From Mycobacterium sp. SMC-2 (GTDB lineage: Bacteria > Actinomycetota > Actinomycetes > Mycobacteriales > Mycobacteriaceae): a stretch of DNA of 64,000 nt. The DNA lies in assembly GCF_025263485.1 (NCBI RefSeq), contig NZ_CP079863.1, positions 2,480,001 to 2,544,000 on the forward strand. Direction: 5' to 3'. Position 1 is the stretch's first letter. Each line of letters begins with the position of its first letter. Shown piece by piece: positions 39,625-48,594 of this stretch. Made by a program: the position numbers and the translations under genes. Below the pieces are notes generated by a model, which saw only the letters and a program-made list of their open reading frames with translations, was not told where the DNA came from and searched no databases.

Positions 39625-40515
39625 GTGGAGGGCATCCTCGAGGAGTTCGACGAGTACCTGGCGTTGCAATGCGGCCGTTCGGCGCACACCCGGCGGGCCT
39701 ACCTCGGCGACTTGCGCTCGCTGTTCGCCTTTCTTGGCGGCCGCGGGCCGGACGCGTTGAGCCTGCCGGTGCTGCGCTCGTGGTTGTCGGCCGCGGCTGC
39801 GGCGGGCGCTGCCCGCACGACGCTGGCCCGTCGCACCTCGGCGGTCAAGGCGTTCACCGCATGGGCCGCGCGGCGCGGCCTGCTGGCCGGGGATCCGGCG
39901 GCCCGGCTGCAGGTGCCGAAGGCGCACCGCACCCTGCCGGCGGTGCTGCGCCAAGACCAGGCGCTCGACGCCATGGCCGCCGCGAAATCGGGTGCCCGAC
40001 AAGGGGATCCGATGGCCTTGCGGGACCGGCTGATCGTCGAGATGTTGTATGCCACCGGGATTCGGGTGAGCGAGCTGTGCGGCCTGGACATCGACGACGT
40101 GGACACCCGCCACCGGCTGGTCCGGGTGCTCGGCAAGGGCAACAAGCAGCGCACCGTGCCGTTCGGGCTGCCGGCCGCCGAGGCGCTCGGGGCCTGGCTG
40201 GACGAGGGGCGGCCCGCACTGGTGACCTCCGGGTCCGGCCCGGCCCTGTTGCTGGGCGCGCGCGGGCGGCGGCTCGACGTGCGCCAGGCGCGCACCGTCG
40301 TGCACCAGACGGTCGCGGCGGTGGACGGCGCGCCGGACATGGGGCCGCACGGGCTGCGGCACAGCGCGGCGACGCACCTGCTGGAGGGCGGGGCCGACCT
40401 GCGGGTCGTGCAGGAGCTGCTCGGCCATTCCAGCCTGGCGACCACCCAGCTCTACACCCATGTCGCCGTCTCGCGGCTACGGGCGGTGCACGATCAGGCC
40501 CACCCGCGGGCATGA
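39625..40515 (+). CDS. xerC: tyrosine recombinase XerC
   Basis: A 296-residue XerC that resolves chromosome dimers at dif with XerD. The catalytic residues are all present: Arg147 (TGIRVSEL), Lys171 (LGKGNKQR), His242 and Arg245 (HGLRH), His268 (LLGHSS) and Tyr277 (TTQLYTHV). The N-terminal SAM-like domain is intact. GTG 39625 matches the family length. The opposite strand carries an odd read-through from the M23 peptidase gene. Confidence 0.95.
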   Translation: MEGILEEFDEYLALQCGRSAHTRRAYLGDLRSLFAFLGGRGPDALSLPVLRSWLSAAAAAGAARTTLARRTSAVKAFTAWAARRGLLAGDPAARLQVPKAHRTLPAVLRQDQALDAMAAAKSGARQGDPMALRDRLIVEMLYATGIRVSELCGLDIDDVDTRHRLVRVLGKGNKQRTVPFGLPAAEALGAWLDEGRPALVTSGSGPALLLGARGRRLDVRQARTVVHQTVAAVDGAPDMGPHGLRHSAATHLLEGGADLRVVQELLGHSSLATTQLYTHVAVSRLRAVHDQAHPRA

Positions 40516-41182
40516 ACGTGCGTCGGTGGCGTTGCGTCTTCATCGGCGGCGTCGCGTGTGCGTTGACGGCTTCCCGCGTGCGTTGACGGCTTCCCGCGTG
40601 CGTTGACGGCGCGGTATCCGCGAAATTCGCGCCCTGGGCGCACACGCAAAGCCCTGGGCGCACGCGCAAAGCCCTGGGTGCACGCGCAAAGCCCTGCAGC
40701 GGTTTGAGACGGATCGGAGTCGACCTCACCAGGCCCAGCGGGTCGACGTAGTGGGCGCCCGATGCCGGACCCCACATCGCGCCCCAGTGCAGGCAGGCCG
40801 CGGCCCGGCAGCCGCCATGCCCTGCCTCCAATGAGCCGATCACGGTCTGCGCCGTCACCGGCTGACCGGCCCGCACCGCGGCCCGGACCGGCTCGTAGCT
40901 GGTGCGCAGCCCGCCGGGGTGGGCCAGCGACACCACCGGCCGCCCCGCCAGCTGACCGGCGAACACCACGATGGCGGGGCCCGCGGCGTACACCGGCTGA
41001 CCAGGGGAGCCGGCCAGGTCCACCCCCCGATGCCCGGGCTTCCAGTCCGGTGACGGGGCGTCGAATCCGCGCGCGACGGCGGGCGGCGGGCGCAGCGGCC
41101 AGTCGAGGCGAACGTCGTCCGCAACCGCCGGCGCCGCGCCGAGCACCGTCAGCCACAGCAAAAGCCAGAAAACCCGTCGCAT
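39854..41182 (-). CDS. M23-type peptidase (Rv2891-like) with repeat-encoded read-through
   Basis: The first 160 or so residues are a secreted LytM/M23 domain: signal peptide [21 protein letters not shown], metal ligands His51 and Asp55 (HRGVDLAG) and CLHWG near 136. The domain ends at RLKPL (about 40697). There is no stop there. The frame continues through the 20-bp arrays and then antisense through xerC to 39854, giving 442 codons. The last 230 residues are Arg/Ala/Pro-rich and look non-native. The real product end is uncertain. Confidence 0.6.
   Translation of the reverse strand: MRRVFWLLLWLTVLGAAPAVADDVRLDWPLRPPPAVARGFDAPSPDWKPGHRGVDLAGSPGQPVYAAGPAIVVFAGQLAGRPVVSLAHPGGLRTSYEPVRAAVRAGQPVTAQTVIGSLEAGHGGCRAAACLHWGAMWGPASGAHYVDPLGLVRSTPIRLKPLQGFARAPRALRVRPGLCVCAQGANFADTAPSTHAGSRQRTREAVNAHATPPMKTQRHRRTFMPAGGPDRAPPVAARRRHGCRAGWSPGWNGRAAPARPAGRPRPPAGASPRCAAARAAPCPARRPPPRPSGARRCAPGARRAAARARPATGPGRTRRSPVRAAPRPARPRAPRRPAARTARCAACCPCRAPGPAGGGCPRRRCPGRTARSPESRWHTTSRRSAGPARPSDPLVGHPISRRPWRRAPGLGAAPPAGCGAPSAPAAGPPDPRPAGRAARPMR
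40561..40696. repeat. two 20-bp tandem repeat arrays
   Basis: Array A: CGTTGACGGCTTCCCGCGTG at 40561-40580 and 40581-40600, with a partial third copy at 40601-40610. Array B: GCCCTGGGCGCACACGCAAA-type units at 40631, 40651 and 40671, plus GCCCTG at 40691. They lie between xerC and the M23 domain, in the C-terminal extension of the leftward frame. Copy number may vary between strains. Confidence 0.85.
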
Positions 41183-41354
41183 CGGCTCAGTTCATTGCCG
41201 CGCCGGCGCCGGCGCCACTCAGGTGCCGCCGGTGCTGTGCAAAACCACCAGCTGATTCGGTGTAAACTCCTGGTCGCAGCTCGTTCGCGGGCTGACTTCG
41301 CGCGTCCGCCGCGTCTCCCGCTCAACTGGGAGTTCGCACCGCGTGCCGGGCGGT

Positions 41355-41426
41355 CCTCGCCAGGGATTTTCCTGGCGAGGTCCGGCATCGCAGCAGACGC
41401 CAGGGCCCGGCTTCACCCGATGCCGG
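41355..41426 (+). promoter_or_regulatory. rpsB leader hairpins
   Basis: Two stem-loops lie in the rpsB leader. A perfect 10-bp stem CCTCGCCAGG-GATTTT-CCTGGCGAGG spans 41355-41380. CCGGCATCG/CGATGCCGG pairs 41382-41390 with 41418-41426. The second ends 28 bases before the ATG. They could serve S2 autoregulation, as in other rpsB leaders, or attenuation. TGTAAACT (-10 TAAACT at 41263-41268) is a plausible promoter upstream. Confidence 0.5.
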
Positions 41427-41454
41427 GCGACAACCGACACACAAAGGCATAAGC

Positions 41455-42288
41455 ATGGCCGTCGTAACCATGAAGCAGCTGCTGGACAGCGGCACCCACT
41501 TCGGGCACCAGACCCGTCGTTGGAATCCCAAGATGAAGCGGTTCATCTTCACCGACCGCAACGGCATCTACATCATCGACCTGCAGCAGACGCTGACCTT
41601 CATCGACAAGGCGTACGAGTTCGTCAAGGAGACCGTCGCCCACGGAGGGTCGGTGCTGTTCGTCGGCACCAAGAAGCAGGCGCAGGAATCGGTCGCGGCC
41701 GAGGCGACCCGTGTCGGCATGCCGTACGTGAACCAGCGCTGGCTGGGCGGGATGCTGACCAACTTCTCCACGGTGCACAAGCGGCTGCAGCGCCTCAAGG
41801 AGCTCGAGGCGATGGAGCAGACCGGCGGCTTCGAGGGCCGCACCAAGAAGGAAATCTTGATGCTGACCCGGGAGAAGAACAAGCTGGAGCGCAGCCTGGG
41901 CGGTATCCGCGACATGGCCAAAGTGCCGTCGGCGATCTGGGTCGTCGACACCAACAAGGAGCACATCGCCGTCGGCGAGGCCCGCAAGCTCGGTATCCCG
42001 GTCATCGCGATCCTGGACACCAACTGCGACCCCGACGAGGTGGACTACCCGATCCCGGGCAACGACGACGCGATCCGCTCGGCCGCGCTGCTGACCAAGG
42101 TGATCGCCTCCGCGGTTGCCGAGGGCCTGCAGGCCCGCGCCGGAGTCGGCCGCGGCGATGGCAAGCCCGAGGCGGAAGCCGCCGAGCCGCTGCCCGAATG
42201 GGAGCAGGAACTGCTGGCCTCCGCTGCTGCTGCCGCCCCCACCGAAGCCGCTGGGGGCGCACCCGAATCAACCCCCACGGAAGGCTAA
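41455..42288 (+). CDS. rpsB: 30S ribosomal protein S2
   Basis: A 277-residue S2 starting [20 protein letters not shown]. It has the family blocks [33 protein letters not shown] and [20 protein letters not shown]. The C-terminal 45 residues are an Ala/Glu/Pro-rich extension. The leader is long (272 bases from the divergent peptidase gene) with two hairpins. tsf follows directly. Confidence 0.97.
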   Translation: MAVVTMKQLLDSGTHFGHQTRRWNPKMKRFIFTDRNGIYIIDLQQTLTFIDKAYEFVKETVAHGGSVLFVGTKKQAQESVAAEATRVGMPYVNQRWLGGMLTNFSTVHKRLQRLKELEAMEQTGGFEGRTKKEILMLTREKNKLERSLGGIRDMAKVPSAIWVVDTNKEHIAVGEARKLGIPVIAILDTNCDPDEVDYPIPGNDDAIRSAALLTKVIASAVAEGLQARAGVGRGDGKPEAEAAEPLPEWEQELLASAAAAAPTEAAGGAPESTPTEG

Positions 42289-42289
42289 T

Positions 42290-43105
42290 ATGGCCAACTT
42301 CACCGCCGCCGACGTCAAGAAGCTTCGGGAACTCACCGGCGCCGGCATGCTCGACTGCAAGAACGCGCTGGCCGAAAGTGACGGCGACTTCGACAAGGCC
42401 GTCGAGGCGTTGCGCATCAAGGGCGCCAAGGACGTCGGCAAGCGCGCCGAGCGCGCCACGGCCGAGGGTCTGGTCGCGGCCAAGGGCGGCGCGCTGATCG
42501 AGCTCAACTCCGAGACCGACTTCGTCGCCAAGAACGCCGAGTTCCAGGCTCTGGCCGACCAGATCGTGGACGCCGCGCTGGGCGCCAAGGCCACCGACGT
42601 CGACGCGCTCAAGGCCGCGAAGGCCGGCGACACGACGGTCGAGCAGGCCATCGCCGACCTGTCGGCCAAGATCGGTGAGAAGCTCGAGCTGCGCCGCGTG
42701 GCGTACTTCGACGGCACCGTCGAGGCCTACCTGCACAAGCGGGCGGCCGACCTGCCGCCGGCCGTCGGCGTGCTGGTCGAGTACACCGGCTCGGACTCCG
42801 ATGCCGCGCATTCCGTCGCGCTGCAGATCGCGGCCCTCAAGGCGCGCTACCTGTCCCGCGACGACGTGCCCGAAGACGTGGTGGCCAGCGAGCGCCGCAT
42901 CGCCGAGGAAACGGCCAAGGCGGAGGGCAAGCCCGAGCAGGCGTTGCCCAAGATCGTCGAGGGCCGGTTGAACGGTTTCTTCAAGGACGCGGTGCTGCTG
43001 GAGCAGCCGTCGGTGTCCGACAGCAAGAAGACGGTCAAGGCCCTGCTCGACGAGGCCGGCGTAACCGTGACACGGTTCGTGCGCTTCGAAGTGGGCCAGG
43101 CCTAA
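42290..43105 (+). CDS. tsf: elongation factor Ts
   Basis: A 271-residue EF-Ts, the nucleotide exchange factor of EF-Tu. The UBA-like N-terminus [20 protein letters not shown] leads to the TDFVAKN motif in [18 protein letters not shown], then the dimerisation and C-terminal modules. ATG 42290 starts one base after the rpsB stop, so the pair is one operon. An upstream in-frame extension is antisense to nothing but reads through rpsB and is rejected. Confidence 0.97.
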   Translation: MANFTAADVKKLRELTGAGMLDCKNALAESDGDFDKAVEALRIKGAKDVGKRAERATAEGLVAAKGGALIELNSETDFVAKNAEFQALADQIVDAALGAKATDVDALKAAKAGDTTVEQAIADLSAKIGEKLELRRVAYFDGTVEAYLHKRAADLPPAVGVLVEYTGSDSDAAHSVALQIAALKARYLSRDDVPEDVVASERRIAEETAKAEGKPEQALPKIVEGRLNGFFKDAVLLEQPSVSDSKKTVKALLDEAGVTVTRFVRFEVGQA

Positions 43106-43136
43106 GCCCCGCGCGGGGGCGAGCTAGCGTCGATCC

Positions 43137-44534
43137 ATGCAACACGTGCACGCGTTCGGCGACGACGCCCTCGGTGATCTGGACGCGGTGGGCCTGGCCC
43201 ACGCGATCCAGGCCGGCTGGGTCAGCAGGGCTGAGGTGGTCGAGGCCGCCATCGCCCGCACCGAGGCCGTCGATCCGGTCCTCAACGGCCTGGCGTATGC
43301 CGCCTTTACGCAGGCGCGTACCGCCGCGGCGGCGAACGGCTTTTTCGACGGCGTCCCCACCTTCGTCAAGGACAACGTCGACGTCGCCGGCCAGCCCACC
43401 ATGCACGGCAGCGACGCCTGGGCGCCGTGGCATGCCGTGGCGGACAGCGAATTCGCGCGGGTGTACCTGGGCACCGGCCTGACGTCGATCGGCAAGACGC
43501 AGCTCTCGGAGTTCGGGTTCAGCGCCTCCGCGGAACACCCCCGGCTGGGGCCGGTCCGCAACCCATGGAACACCGACTACACCGCGGGCGCCTCGTCGTC
43601 GGGCTCGGGCGCGTTCGTCGCCGCCGGCGTGGTGCCGATCGCGCACGCCAACGACGGCGGCGGCTCCATCCGCATCCCGGCCGCCTGCAACGGGCTGGTC
43701 GGGCTCAAGCCGTCGCGCGGGCGGTTGCCGCTGGACCCGACGCTGCGCCGGATGCCGGTGGGCGTCGTCGCCAACGGCGTGCTGACCCGTTCGGTGCGCG
43801 ACACCGCGGCGTTCTACCGGGAGGCCGAGCGGATCTGGCGTAACCCCAGGCTGGCGCCGGTCGGCGACGTCAGCGGGCCGGGCAGGCAGCGGTTGCGGAT
43901 CGCGGTGGTGACCCGCTCGGTCCAGCGGGAGTGCAGTCCCCAGATGCGGGAACTGACGCTGAAGTCGGCCGGGCTGCTCGAAGAATTGGGCCACCGCGTC
44001 GAGCGCGTCGACGAGCCGCCGGTGCCGGTTAGCTTCGTCGAAGATTTCATCCTGTATTGGGGATTCCTCGCGCTGGCCCAGGTGCGCAGCGGGCGGCACA
44101 TGTTCGGCAAAACGTTCGATCGCGCGCGGCTGGACAACCTGACCCTCGGCCTAGAACGGCACGCGGCCCGCAACTTTCACCGGCTTCCGTTGGCGATCAT
44201 GCGACTGCGCCGGACCCGCAGGCGCACCGCGCGGTTCTTCGGCACCTACGACGCGGTGCTCACCCCGACCGTGGCCGACGAGACGCCGCGCATCGGCTTT
44301 CTCGCCCCCACCGACTACCGGCAGGTGCTGGATCGGCTGATCGACTGGGTTTCCTTCACCCCGCTGCAGAACGTCACCGGCGAGCCGGCGATCTCGCTGC
44401 CGTTGGCGCAGTCCTCCGAAGGCATGCCGGTGGGCATGATGATCTCGGCCGACGTCGGGCAGGAGGCGCTGCTGCTCGAGCTGGCCTACGAATTGGAGGA
44501 GGCCCGGCCCTGGGCCCGGATCCACACCTCGTGA
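43137..44534 (+). CDS. amiC: amidase-signature family amidase (AmiC, Rv2888c)
   Basis: A 465-residue amidase with the Ser-cisSer-Lys triad: Lys78 (PTFVKDNVDVAG), the Gly/Ser-rich GASSSGSGAFVAAGVVP with the cis-Ser near 154, and nucleophile Ser177 in DGGGSIRIPAAC. It hydrolyses small amides; the natural substrate is not known. In M. tuberculosis amiC activates some amide prodrugs and is controlled by the adjacent Rv2887 (published knowledge). TAGCGT ends 6 bases before ATG 43137, suggesting a leaderless transcript. Confidence 0.94.
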   Translation: MQHVHAFGDDALGDLDAVGLAHAIQAGWVSRAEVVEAAIARTEAVDPVLNGLAYAAFTQARTAAAANGFFDGVPTFVKDNVDVAGQPTMHGSDAWAPWHAVADSEFARVYLGTGLTSIGKTQLSEFGFSASAEHPRLGPVRNPWNTDYTAGASSSGSGAFVAAGVVPIAHANDGGGSIRIPAACNGLVGLKPSRGRLPLDPTLRRMPVGVVANGVLTRSVRDTAAFYREAERIWRNPRLAPVGDVSGPGRQRLRIAVVTRSVQRECSPQMRELTLKSAGLLEELGHRVERVDEPPVPVSFVEDFILYWGFLALAQVRSGRHMFGKTFDRARLDNLTLGLERHAARNFHRLPLAIMRLRRTRRRTARFFGTYDAVLTPTVADETPRIGFLAPTDYRQVLDRLIDWVSFTPLQNVTGEPAISLPLAQSSEGMPVGMMISADVGQEALLLELAYELEEARPWARIHTS

Positions 44535-44535
44535 G

Positions 44536-44955
44536 CTAATCGGAGCCGAGCTTGTCGAGCATCCGCTTGAACTCGCGCTGCTGGGGTTCCGTCAGCTTGG
44601 CCAGGATGCGAGCATCGGCAGTCCGCACCGCGCCCTCCGCGCGCTTGAGCAGGGCGCGGCCCTGACCGGTCAGCGTGGCGGGTAGCGCGCGGCCGCTGGA
44701 CACCGATGTCGGGCGTGCCACGGCGCCAATGTCTTCCAGCTTGCGCAGAACCGTGTTCATCGCCTGCGGTGTCACGCCCGCCTGCCGGGACAGTTCGGCG
44801 CTCGACATCCCCGGGAACATGGAAAGCATACGCAGGCAGACGAATTCGGGCAGCGTCAGGCCGAGCGGGCCCAACACGGCGGAAACCTCGGGGCGCAGCA
44901 GGCTCATCACCCGGTAGAGCAGGTAACCAAGCGGGGCGTCTTCGGCCTGAACCAT
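44536..44955 (-). CDS. MarR-family regulator (Rv2887-like)
   Basis: A 139-residue winged-helix regulator. The DNA-binding part is MSSAELSRQAGVTPQAMNTV, followed by LRKLEDIGAVARP and a wing with SGRALPATLTGQGR. ATG 44955 gives the exact length of Rv2887, whose loss derepresses drug-modifying functions in M. tuberculosis (published). It is convergent with amiC, stop next to stop. A palindrome overlaps its start codon. Confidence 0.94.
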   Translation of the reverse strand: MVQAEDAPLGYLLYRVMSLLRPEVSAVLGPLGLTLPEFVCLRMLSMFPGMSSAELSRQAGVTPQAMNTVLRKLEDIGAVARPTSVSSGRALPATLTGQGRALLKRAEGAVRTADARILAKLTEPQQREFKRMLDKLGSD

Positions 44956-44971
44956 GTCAACGATCTTGACA
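44955..44971. promoter_or_regulatory. palindromic operator at the MarR gene start
   Basis: TGTCAA-CGATC-TTGACA, a perfect 6-bp inverted repeat with a 5-base spacer, begins at the first base of the ATG. Its position suggests autorepression. If transcription is leaderless it would cover the start site. Confidence 0.6.
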
Positions 44972-45084
44972 TATTTGCGGTGTCGGGACGTCCAGTTCCG
45001 AGCGCGAAGTCGTGATTGCCGGCCCGTCGAAGGGGTAACCGACACCGATAAAACGTCACCAGCACGGGCTTATCGGGAGGTTCC

Positions 45085-45498
45085 ATGCCGAAGACTACCA
45101 AGGACGGCACGCCGAAGAAGGGAGAGTTGCCGAGCACCTTGCAGCGCTCCAGCGCCAAAGCGCAACGCACATTCGCGAAAACGCACGATTCGGCCGCCGA
45201 CGAATACGGCAGCGAAGAGCGCGCCCACCGGGTGGCCTATTCCGCCCTCAAGCACAGTTTCGAAAAGGTCGACGACCATTGGGAGCCCAAAGACAAGAAG
45301 GGCCCCTCCGACGAGCGCGCGAAAAGCGGTGGGCCGCGCGCCAGCGGTCAGACGGCCGAGGGCGTCGACGCGAACGCGAGCAAAAAACACCTGCTCGATG
45401 TGGCGCGCCGGCTCGACGTGCGCGGCAGGTCGACGATGAACAAGTCGGAGCTGGTCGACGCGATCAAGAAGCACAATCGGCGCGTCCGCGGCCGCTGA
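45085..45498 (+). CDS. ChaB / Rho-N domain protein
   Basis: A 137-residue basic protein. Residues about 11-70 match the ChaB fold (GELPSTLQRSSAKAQRTFAK, EERAHRVAYSALKHSFEKVD). Residues about 98-135 form a SAP/Rho-N-like helix-extended-helix (SKKHLLDVARRLDVRGRSTM then NKSELVDAIKKHNR), a nucleic-acid-binding motif. GGGAGG lies 6 bases before the ATG. A stress-associated DNA- or RNA-binding role is possible; no direct evidence here. Confidence 0.88.
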   Translation: MPKTTKDGTPKKGELPSTLQRSSAKAQRTFAKTHDSAADEYGSEERAHRVAYSALKHSFEKVDDHWEPKDKKGPSDERAKSGGPRASGQTAEGVDANASKKHLLDVARRLDVRGRSTMNKSELVDAIKKHNRRVRGR

Positions 45499-45524
45499 GA
45501 GCCGCGCCCGTCGGCCGCACCGAT

Positions 45525-45788
45525 GTGAGCCAGACATCACCCGGGCCCGGTTTGGAGCCGCGGCCGCCGGGCATCCCGCCCGACACCTACAACGACGCCG
45601 ACCAGGTCACCGCGTCGGTCACCATCGCCGACGATCGCGACCCCGACGGCAGCTACGACCACTGCGTCAGCGTCTCGGTGTTGGGCTTCGGGGGCACGCA
45701 GTGCTACCGGGTCTGCCCGCCGGATCCCTCCAACCCGTCCGTCCCACTCGGCTGGACTCCCGGCATGGTGTGCCCGTTCCGTCCCTGA
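45525..45788 (+). CDS. hypothetical protein, 87 residues
   Basis: A GTG-started frame, MSQTSPGPGLEPRPPGIPPD onward. It has a beta-rich middle (VTASVTIADDRDPDG, CVSVSVLGFGGTQC) and four Cys, ending PGMVCPFRP. No family is recognised and the ribosome-binding site is weak. It sits between the ChaB-like gene and the decayed SDR gene. Composition looks coding, but the call is tentative. Confidence 0.45.
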   Translation: MSQTSPGPGLEPRPPGIPPDTYNDADQVTASVTIADDRDPDGSYDHCVSVSVLGFGGTQCYRVCPPDPSNPSVPLGWTPGMVCPFRP

Positions 45789-45805
45789 CTGACGAGGCGC
45801 GCGGT

Positions 45806-46642
45806 TTAAAGGATCGGCCGGCCGCCGGTCATGGCCACCCGTGCGCCGGAGATGTACTCGCGTCGTCGGAGGCCAACAGCACATAGATGGGGGCCAGCTC
45901 GACGGGTTGGCCGGCGCGGCCCAGCGGCACGTTGTCGCCGAACGATTCCACGCTGTCCGGCGGCATGGTCGAGGGAATCAGCGGTGTCCATATCGGGCCT
46001 GGCGCCACGCTGTTCACCCGAATTCCCTTGTCGCCCAGCAGTTGAGCGAGGCTGGCCGAGAAGTTGGCGATGGCGGCCTTGGTCGCCGCGTAGGGCGCCA
46101 GGGTGGGGTTCGGCGTGTCGGAGTTGACCGATGAACTGCCGATGATCGACGCCCCGGGGTTCATGTGCGGCACGGCCGCCTTGGTGAGGCAAAAGTATGC
46201 GCCGACGTTGAGCCGGAACGTGTAATCCCATTCCTCACCGCTGATCTCGTCCAGGCTGTGGTGCATCATCTGGTAGGCGGCGTTGTTGACCAGGATGTCG
46301 ATGCCGCGGAATTCTCCGACGGCCCGGTCGACGACGGTGCGGCAATGTGCCGCGTCGGAGAGGTCGCCGGAAACCAGTACGCATCTGCGCCCGGCATCTT
46401 CCACATAGCGGGCCACGTCGCGGGCGTCGTCGTCCTCGTTGAGGTACGAGATCGGCACGTCGGCGCCTTCGCGGGCGAAAGCGATTGCGACCGCGCGGCC
46501 GATGCCGCTATCGCCGCCAGTGATGATCGCCCTTTTGCCGGTGAGTTTGCCCGAGCCCGGTAACTGTTTTCGCCGCAGTCGGGAACGGGGTTCATCCGGG
46601 CCTGCACACCCGGGGCGGTTTGTTGTTGAGGCGCAAAGCCAT
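45806..46642 (-). pseudogene. short-chain dehydrogenase, frameshifted
   Basis: Three frames together spell one SDR of the GSP39/YghA type. Near 46620-46560 the frame reads PQQQTAPGVQARMNPVPDCG then ENSYR. After a base loss near 46552 it shifts to SGKLTGKRAIITGGDSGIGR and runs through NNAAYQMMHHS and YAATKAA (catalytic Tyr/Lys). Near 45855-45865 it shifts again to YISGARVAMTGGRPIL and stops at 45806. The ATG at 46642 is also out of frame with what follows. At least two frameshifts make a functional product unlikely. Confidence 0.85.
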
Positions 46643-46963
46643 GTGTGTCCTCTATTCGTGTCGAGAATTGGTAGCGGGCAACGCCGGCTTCAGGGCTCGC
46701 GCGTCACCGGACCCGCGGTGGCTGATCGCTCGTCTGAGCCCGCCGTGGTTGGCGTTGCCTCAGTAACCCGGCGGTACGCATGTAAAGAACTGAGGCGAAA
46801 GTCGCTGCCCGGCAAAAGAAAACTCGTTTGTGCAGCTAACGGACCCGGAAATTGCCATGACGCCCGCGCAGATGTTTAAAGCGGCTGGTGCGTGGTTATC
46901 TCCGGCCTATGTGCGGAATTGCCCTTCCGGGGGGCGATTGTTCAACACGAAAGGAAATGAGCA
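46643..46963. other. intergenic region before the MPT63-like gene
   Basis: 321 bases without a gene. GAAAGGA lies 8 bases before the ATG at 46964. Several AT-rich patches (for example near 46775 and 46875) could be promoters for the secreted protein, but I cannot fix one. No repeat or RNA is seen. Confidence 0.5.
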
Positions 46964-47521
46964 ATGAAGGTCACCAAGAGGGCGATTAAGACGGCTGTCG
47001 CTGCCGGCGGGATAGCGGCCGCAAGCGTCTTCGCCGCAATACCGGCGTCTGCCGCGCCCAACATTCAGGGCTTCGGCACCAGCGAACAACTCGTCGACGG
47101 GCCCATGGTCACCAACTACACGGTGAGCAACCTGCAGCCGAGCAATGTCTCGATTCCGGGTTACACGCCGAAGGGGACGCTCTACCAGGCGGACATCACC
47201 GCCAGGTCGGACGGCGGGCTCGTTACCCCGATGGTCAAGGACTTCAGCGCCCGCGGGCCCAACGGTCAGACCTACAAGCTGATCGATAAGGCCGGGGCAC
47301 CGAACGCCCTGAACCCGGCGCCGATTCCGCAGGGTAGCGAATCGACCGGCACCCTGTACTTCGACGTGACCGGCGCGCCGCCGAATGGCGTCGTCTACAA
47401 CGACGGATTGCAGGACATCCTGATCTGGACGTCCAACGTGCCGGGTGGCGCCGCACCGGGCGCACCGTCGAACGCGAGCCCGGCACCGGGCGCTCCGCCC
47501 GCCCCGGCACCGCACACGTAA
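46964..47521 (+). CDS. secreted MPT63-like immunoglobulin-fold protein
   Basis: A 185-residue exported protein. The signal peptide MKVTKRAIKTAVAAGGIAAA...PASA is cleaved near residue 30. The mature domain resembles MPT63 (DUF1942): NYTVSNLQPSNVSIPGYTPK, GTLYQADITARSDGG, IPQGSESTGTLYFDVTG and NDGLQDILIWTS. A Pro/Ala-rich tail of about 30 residues follows, absent from MPT63 itself. Function is unknown; MPT63 is a major culture-filtrate antigen. A strong terminator follows. Confidence 0.88.
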   Translation: MKVTKRAIKTAVAAGGIAAASVFAAIPASAAPNIQGFGTSEQLVDGPMVTNYTVSNLQPSNVSIPGYTPKGTLYQADITARSDGGLVTPMVKDFSARGPNGQTYKLIDKAGAPNALNPAPIPQGSESTGTLYFDVTGAPPNGVVYNDGLQDILIWTSNVPGGAAPGAPSNASPAPGAPPAPAPHT

Positions 47522-47531
47522 TCGGCTGCAA

Positions 47532-47568
47532 AAATCTCCCCGCGCCACCCCATGGCGCGGGGAGATTT
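47532..47568 (+). terminator. strong hairpin terminator after the MPT63-like gene
   Basis: A perfect 15-bp stem, AAATCTCCCCGCGCC with GGCGCGGGGAGATTT and a 7-base loop ACCCCAT, begins 11 bases after the stop. The distal arm ends in TTT followed by GC, typical of mycobacterial terminators with short U-tracts. Confidence 0.8.
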
Positions 47569-47612
47569 GCATATGGGGAATCCCGCGCGCCCGAATCGGG
47601 TATGCGACAGAC

Positions 47613-48548
47613 ATGAGTAATCCCGATCACAGGCCAGCCGAAGTACGTGCGCAAGCGAAACGCCAGGCCACGCGGGCGCGAGTGAGCATGGAAGAGCGGC
47701 GCGCCAAGCAGGACGGCGGCGTCGCAGGCTGGGTCGCCGAGCGCGCCGGCAGGTGGGATCTCAGCGGCCAGGACGAGGCCACGCTGCAGCGGCAGAAATA
47801 TCTGTGGAATGTGCTGGTGGACTACTGGTTTCGCATGGAGATCGACGGCTGGGAGAACATACCGCCGCCGCCGGCGCTGCTGGTGGGGATCCACTCCGGC
47901 GCCCCCTTCGTCTGGGACGCCTGGACTGTGGGTCTGCAATGGTGGCGGCGCTTCGGTCAGGAACGCCCGCTGCACGGCACGGCCCACGACGCGTTGATGG
48001 CCATTCCGCTGATCGGCCGCTACTTCCGGTCGATGGGTGTGCTGCCGGCCGCCCCGGACGCGATCGCCACCGCCCTGGCCGAAGGTCGTGACGTTGCGCT
48101 GTGGCCCGGTGGGGAGGTGGACTCGCTGCGCCCGTGGACCGAGCGTGACCGGGCGAACCTGGCGGGCCGAAAAGGCTTCGTGAAGATGGCGATTCGGGCC
48201 GGTGTGCCAGTCGTGCCGATCGCCACGGTCGGCGGTGCCGACGCCATGCCGGTGCTGATCCGCGGTGACAAGCTGTCGAAGGCCCTGCAGCTGGACCGCC
48301 TGCTGCGCCTCAAAGTGTTCCCCTTGGCGATCTCACTGCCGTGGGGGATCGCGCCGGCGGCGCTTCCACAGCTGCCGCTACCGGCCAAGATCAGGACCCG
48401 GTTCATGCCGGCCGTCCAGCTCGACCACGACCCCGCGCGCGCGGACGACGAAGCCTATGTCGACCGTAAGTACCGCGAGATCCAGGACGCGATCCAGGAC
48501 GGAATGGACGCGCTCGCGCGCAAGCGCGCCTTCCCGCTTTTCGGCTGA
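47613..48548 (+). CDS. PlsC-type acyltransferase family protein
   Basis: A 311-residue acyltransferase of the lysophospholipid/glycerophosphate type. The HX(n)D-like block is GIHSGAPFVWDAW. The second substrate block is LWPGGEVDSLRPW in place of the usual EGTRS. PVVPIATVGGADAMPVL is the fourth block. An N-terminal basic helix precedes it. The acyl acceptor is unknown. ATG 47613 has a weak Shine-Dalgarno; the frame is open further upstream through the terminator, which argues against a longer form. Confidence 0.84.
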   Translation: MSNPDHRPAEVRAQAKRQATRARVSMEERRAKQDGGVAGWVAERAGRWDLSGQDEATLQRQKYLWNVLVDYWFRMEIDGWENIPPPPALLVGIHSGAPFVWDAWTVGLQWWRRFGQERPLHGTAHDALMAIPLIGRYFRSMGVLPAAPDAIATALAEGRDVALWPGGEVDSLRPWTERDRANLAGRKGFVKMAIRAGVPVVPIATVGGADAMPVLIRGDKLSKALQLDRLLRLKVFPLAISLPWGIAPAALPQLPLPAKIRTRFMPAVQLDHDPARADDEAYVDRKYREIQDAIQDGMDALARKRAFPLFG

Positions 48549-48594
48549 ACGATCCGCAATCCGTTGAGGGACAAGGTGATTAGCGCCGTCGGCG

